A stretch of DNA of 64,000 nucleotides from Onchocerca volvulus (taxonomy: Eukaryota > Nematoda > Chromadorea > Rhabditida > Onchocercidae). Positions 61,401-64,000 of the stretch are shown piece after piece. The DNA lies in assembly GCA_000499405.2 (NCBI GenBank), contig HG738139.1, positions 11,928,398 to 11,992,397 of the forward strand, given 5' to 3'. Position numbers and translations under genes: made by a program. Under the pieces are notes generated by a model. The model did not search any database, had not been told where the DNA came from, and worked only from the letters and a program-made list of their open reading frames with translations. How positions within the stretch are numbered: position 1 is the first letter of the stretch; every line of letters begins with the position of its first letter.

Positions 61401-62599
61401 TTTAATAACATTATTTACATTATCTAATCAAATTTTCATTCCTGCCTGGTCTATCCATTCTTTTCTATTTTTTTTTTCTCTCATTTTTCACATAAATACA
61501 TACATTGGCATTCACACAGTTCAAGATAATTCTTTCATACTTTTGAGTAACAATAATAATTTTTGTTATCAATAATAATAATTAATAATAAATAAGTAAT
61601 AATAATAATAATTAATGATAAATTGGTAAAAATAATTAGCAATAAATTAATTAGTAATAATAATAGTGATAATTAACAATAATAATAATCAGACCTGAGT
61701 AATACTCCAAACAAAAATATTGTTGCAACTACTGTACTCGCTAACGCGAAAACCATTGTGACATAAAAATAATGCTCATTACCAATCCCTGAAATTTTAA
61801 TTGGATCAAGAAATCGAAAAAAACAAAAAACAAAGAACTATGTAATCATTATTTTTCTGCGTGTCTTTTCAACAAATTTTAAAAAAGTATTAATTTTTAA
61901 TAAGTATCCAAGATGATAAGATTAGAATAGAATAATAAATTAATTATACTAAAAATAAATGATCAATCTTCAAGAATAACCTTCACAGCTGACCACAGGT
62001 GGTAACACATCACCTCGGTTGACTTGCCAGCATCGTTCCACCACCCAATGACTTCTATCAGTTATCTTTCTGAATAATTTGAAAGCTATACCTAAAATTA
62101 CCTGAAAAATAATAAACGATAGTTGAAAAGTTTACATTATTATTACTATTTCAAAACTCCAAAATTTTAGTTTTTTTCGTAGATTTCCGCCACAACCTAA
62201 ATCAACAACTCCTTTATTTTCTCTGTAGTTTAGAAATTCCAATCAACCATCTATCCATAATCCTAAACAGATATTAACAGGCATATTAATTAATACTAAG
62301 CAAAATTAATTAATAATCAACCATTTATTGATAGCCTTAAACAAAAATTTGCATAAATGAACCATACAATTATTCACTTCACCATTACACCATCAAAATA
62401 GCTCAATAAGAGTAATTCGAACTAAATTTTTGAGAAAATTGAAGAAAAAAACTAAATTTACCTCAGGATAAAGATTAAAACGCTTCAGTGTATTAATAGT
62501 ATGACCATATTCTGTTACATTATCGTTCGTTATTTGATTCAGTCCTTCCAAAAAAGATGGTTCACCAACCAGCTTCTTATAAAACGAATAATATAATCC
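55472..62599 (-). CDS. dpy-19: DPY-19 family C-mannosyltransferase, N-terminus beyond the window
   Basis: The product is a multipass ER membrane enzyme that adds mannose to tryptophans of W-x-x-W sites in thrombospondin repeats; in C. elegans it is needed for neuroblast migration. Fifteen exons join with every phase matching: 62,462-62,599, 61,981-62,101, 61,695-61,788, 59,998-60,147, 59,615-59,687, 59,353-59,457, 59,147-59,233, 58,866-59,003, 58,621-58,722, 58,188-58,319, 57,702-57,821, 57,096-57,282, 56,846-56,939, 56,240-56,368 and 55,472-55,646. Together they give 614 residues. Hallmarks are [68 protein letters not shown] then [11 protein letters not shown], and the Cys-rich C-terminal domain with [11 protein letters not shown]. 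Several hydrophobic segments are present. The usual family N-terminus (about 70-120 residues) is missing here and should lie past 64,000. Confidence 0.93.
55957..56023. repeat. 67-base poly(A) tract in a dpy-19 intron
   Basis: An uninterrupted run of 67 A lies in the intron between the last two dpy-19 exons; it is poly(T) on the gene strand. It is by far the longest homopolymer here. The exact length may be unreliable. Confidence 0.85.
58367..58401. repeat. TA microsatellite in a dpy-19 intron
   Basis: About 17 TA dinucleotides lie in the intron between the exons ending at 58,319 and starting at 58,621. They cause a spurious Ile-Tyr-rich open frame on the minus strand. Confidence 0.85.
59657..59975. 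repeat. dpy-19: 158-bp tandem duplication across a dpy-19 exon edge
   Basis: The segment from 59,657 is repeated from 59,815 in diverged form. Shared strings are AACAGA, CTGAAAATCA, TTATTTGCATC or TAATTTGCATC, TTTCAACAATCATTCAAAAT and the ACTATAAA end. The first unit contains the 5' end of the exon 59,615-59,687 and its TTTCAG acceptor. The second carries a decayed copy of that exon end and a second TTTTCAG acceptor at 59,846-59,848. Confidence 0.75.
61254..61375. repeat. 43-bp direct repeat, three copies, in a dpy-19 intron
   Basis: The string TTTAYGYAYATAAATTTA occurs at 61,257, 61,300 and 61,343 with constant 43-bp spacing; T-rich diverged sequence fills the spacers. It lies in the 1.5-kb intron between the exons at 60,147 and 61,695, which also has an AAT/TAA-rich tract at about 61,550-61,690. 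Confidence 0.65.
61550..61690. repeat. Degenerate AAT trinucleotide tract
   Basis: About 140 bp is made almost wholly of AAT/TAA units broken by single substitutions, ending just before the donor of the dpy-19 exon at 61,695. Confidence 0.8.
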
Positions 62600-63099
62600 C
62601 TAAAATAAATTAAAATACATAAGCTATCACAGCATTACTATATCATAATAAGAATTATTTACTATCATAGCCTTCAATACTAATGACAAGATTCATCGCA
62701 ATCTTTCTGAAGAATTGTTATCTTCTAAGAAGGTTTCTGATGTGAATAATGTTTAAAAATAAATCAATGCATTGCTATATATATTCATGCAATTACAACT
62801 CTATTATATATTTTTTGCATAAACTTACGACGATAAAATGATTAATTTCATTTGCTTTAAAGCTAAAGATTTCGAAATCTGTTACACATATTAATCACCA
62901 AGGTTACGCGATATTTGACATCAGCTATGTTAAAGTAAACAGGAGAATTTTTAGATTAACAATATTTTTATATTATTTCCTTTTCTAGACTTTTTAATCA
63001 ATTAATAATCAATGATTTTTATGAATCAATTTTTTAAATAATATTTTCATAAGGTTAATAATCATAAAGCAGTATAATAAACTGAAATTTCCATCCGTA
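62600..63099. other. Probable dpy-19 intron
   Basis: The sequence upstream of the first dpy-19 exon seen is AT-rich and has no further exon that would supply the missing N-terminus. It runs into repeat copies at 63.1 kb, so the gene probably continues beyond the window behind a repeat-bearing intron. Confidence 0.5.
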
Positions 63100-63104
63100 T
63101 TACT

Positions 63105-63310
63105 AACAAATTATATTTATTTATATAAATAAAAATGTAAGTGTTCCCTGTTATGGCTCACGGAACTTCGCAAGTTCTTCACTGATTGTTTTCAAATTTT
63201 GACATAACCTTGTATTCGAATAGGCTTCTTTTTCATATTGCCATACTTACTTTTTTCTCATGTGTCACGTCCGTAATGACTAAAAGTAAGTGAGGGGACT
63301 GAATTTTTTA
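63105..63310 (-). repeat. Dispersed repeat family, copy 3 (reverse orientation)
   Basis: Read on the minus strand this copy matches 37,141-37,310 collinearly: CCTCACTTACTT, GTGACAC, CTATTCGAATACAAGGTT, TCAAAATTTGAAAA, GAAGAACTTGCG and a TTTTTATTTATAT end. Point differences are scattered, so it is an old copy. Confidence 0.7.
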
Positions 63311-63410
63311 ACTCCACCCTGCACCTCGTCCTCATGTGCGGATTGAATTCTTTGACCTCGCCCCTCACCACGTTTTCATGAGCGGACAAAATTTATTCAC
63401 TGCGCCTACT
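63300..63410. repeat. Short direct duplication, about 50 bp
   Basis: GAATTTTTTAACTCC...CTCGTCCTCATGTGCGGATT is followed at once by GAATTCTTTGACCTCG...ACGTTTTCATGAGCGGACA. The two halves align base for base with about 15 differences. It lies between repeat copies 3 and 4. Confidence 0.6.
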
Positions 63411-63435
63411 TTCTGCACTGGTCGCGGCTACTTCC

Positions 63436-63515
63436 TCCAACGGTTCAAGTTCTTACAGGTTGATTTAAAATTTTCATACAATATTGCATTCGAATAGGTG
63501 CGTGTTTTTTAATAG
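63436..63515 (-). repeat. Dispersed repeat family, copy 4 (reverse, short)
   Basis: On the minus strand it reads CGCACCTATTCGAATGCAAT, then a TGAAAATTTTAAATC block and AAGAACTTGAACC. This matches the central part of copy 1 best (CGCGCCTATCCAAATGCAAA). Only the core of the unit is present. Confidence 0.6.
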
Positions 63516-63720
63516 ATAAGACGATTAATTTAAGCTTTTTCATTTGTTTTTTGCTTTTTAAGAAATGTCGACATCATGATAGTGTATAATGAAATGTTTC
63601 GTTCGGGCAATTTATGAATTACCTTCCTGACTTCTAATTTAAATCATATCTTGGATTGTCTTTTTGTCATAAATGTTCGTTGTTCATTTTGACACAACTT
63701 TTATAATCTGACTTTACGAT

Positions 63721-63993
63721 AAAATCAATTCAAACGAAATCGATGATGTAATATGCGCTGAAATACCCGATGCCGATGTCGATAAGGATTTGCATGAAGG
63801 TGCGACGAAAAATATGATACATGAACTGTTGTGGAATTAGGTAAAGCGGTTAATTATCTAACAGAATTTTCGAACTCACTCAATCTACCAAGGATACCAC
63901 CCCAAGTACCGCAAAAAATCGATGTATCAATTATCATGTTGCGAAATATCAACCAGCCAAAACTTTGCAACTGCACGCGGCAAGTATAAAAAA
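63721..63993 (+). pseudogene. Helitron/PIF1-type helicase fragment, C-terminal part
   Basis: A plus-strand frame reads ICAEIPDADVDKDLHEGA then TKNMIHE up to a TAG at 63,838. A second piece reads FSNSLNLPRIPPQ and IDVSIIMLRNINQPKLCN then CTRQV and a TAA near 63,990. Both are hallmarks of the C-terminal half of the Helitron helicase (S-L-N-L-P-G-I-P-P and M-L-L-R-N-I-N-x-P-x-L-C-N-G-T-R). Sequence between them is missing or decayed, and an Asn-Cys-Thr replaces the usual Asn-Gly-Thr. It is an inactive fragment. Confidence 0.88.
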
Positions 63994-64000
63994 AAAAATT

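Overview
The window looks like nuclear DNA of a filarial (or closely related spirurid) nematode. It is strongly AT-rich and gene-poor, with long A/T homopolymers. Genes are cut into many short exons by small introns, most with a TTTCAG-like 3' splice site. One gene is an ecdysone-receptor-type nuclear receptor, a class I recall as reported from filarial worms and absent from Caenorhabditis elegans. No rRNA, tRNA or CRISPR was recognised. All confident genes are on the minus strand. I rebuilt their exons by hand from reading frame, splice consensus and phase agreement.

Layout. 1-12,784: no supportable gene, a few local repeats. 12,785-about 30,070 (perhaps to 33.1 kb): one very large gene of about 44 short exons and roughly 2,150 codons. 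It encodes about 27 atypical C2H2/C2HC zinc-finger knuckles, half an HMG box near its N-terminal end and acidic, SUMO-interaction-like motifs; size and finger number resemble C. elegans LIN-13, but identity is unproven. 33.2-33.6 kb: a GC-richer probable promoter. 34.8-38.2 kb: Helitron remains, with a broken PIF1-type helicase and copies of a roughly 150-bp dispersed repeat. 39.4-39.95 kb: a decayed coding-like patch. 41.59-41.85 kb: a 25-bp minisatellite.

46,819-53,267: the ecdysone receptor gene, nine exons and about 601 codons, with complete DNA-binding domain and a clear ligand-binding domain. Its C-terminus is a Gln-rich tail with no recognisable AF-2 helix. 55,472-62,599: 15 exons (614 residues) of dpy-19, the ER tryptophan C-mannosyltransferase; the N-terminal exons lie beyond the right edge. 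63.1-64.0 kb, probably within a dpy-19 intron, has two more copies of the dispersed repeat and a plus-strand fragment of the C-terminal Helitron helicase.

The three genes show no operon-like spacing and no obvious shared pathway. The receptor and zinc-finger protein are presumably nuclear regulators, and DPY-19 acts in the ER membrane. The most notable points are the missing AF-2 helix, two tandem duplications lying across splice junctions (27 bp in the receptor gene, 158 bp in dpy-19), and complementary halves of a Helitron helicase at opposite ends of the window.
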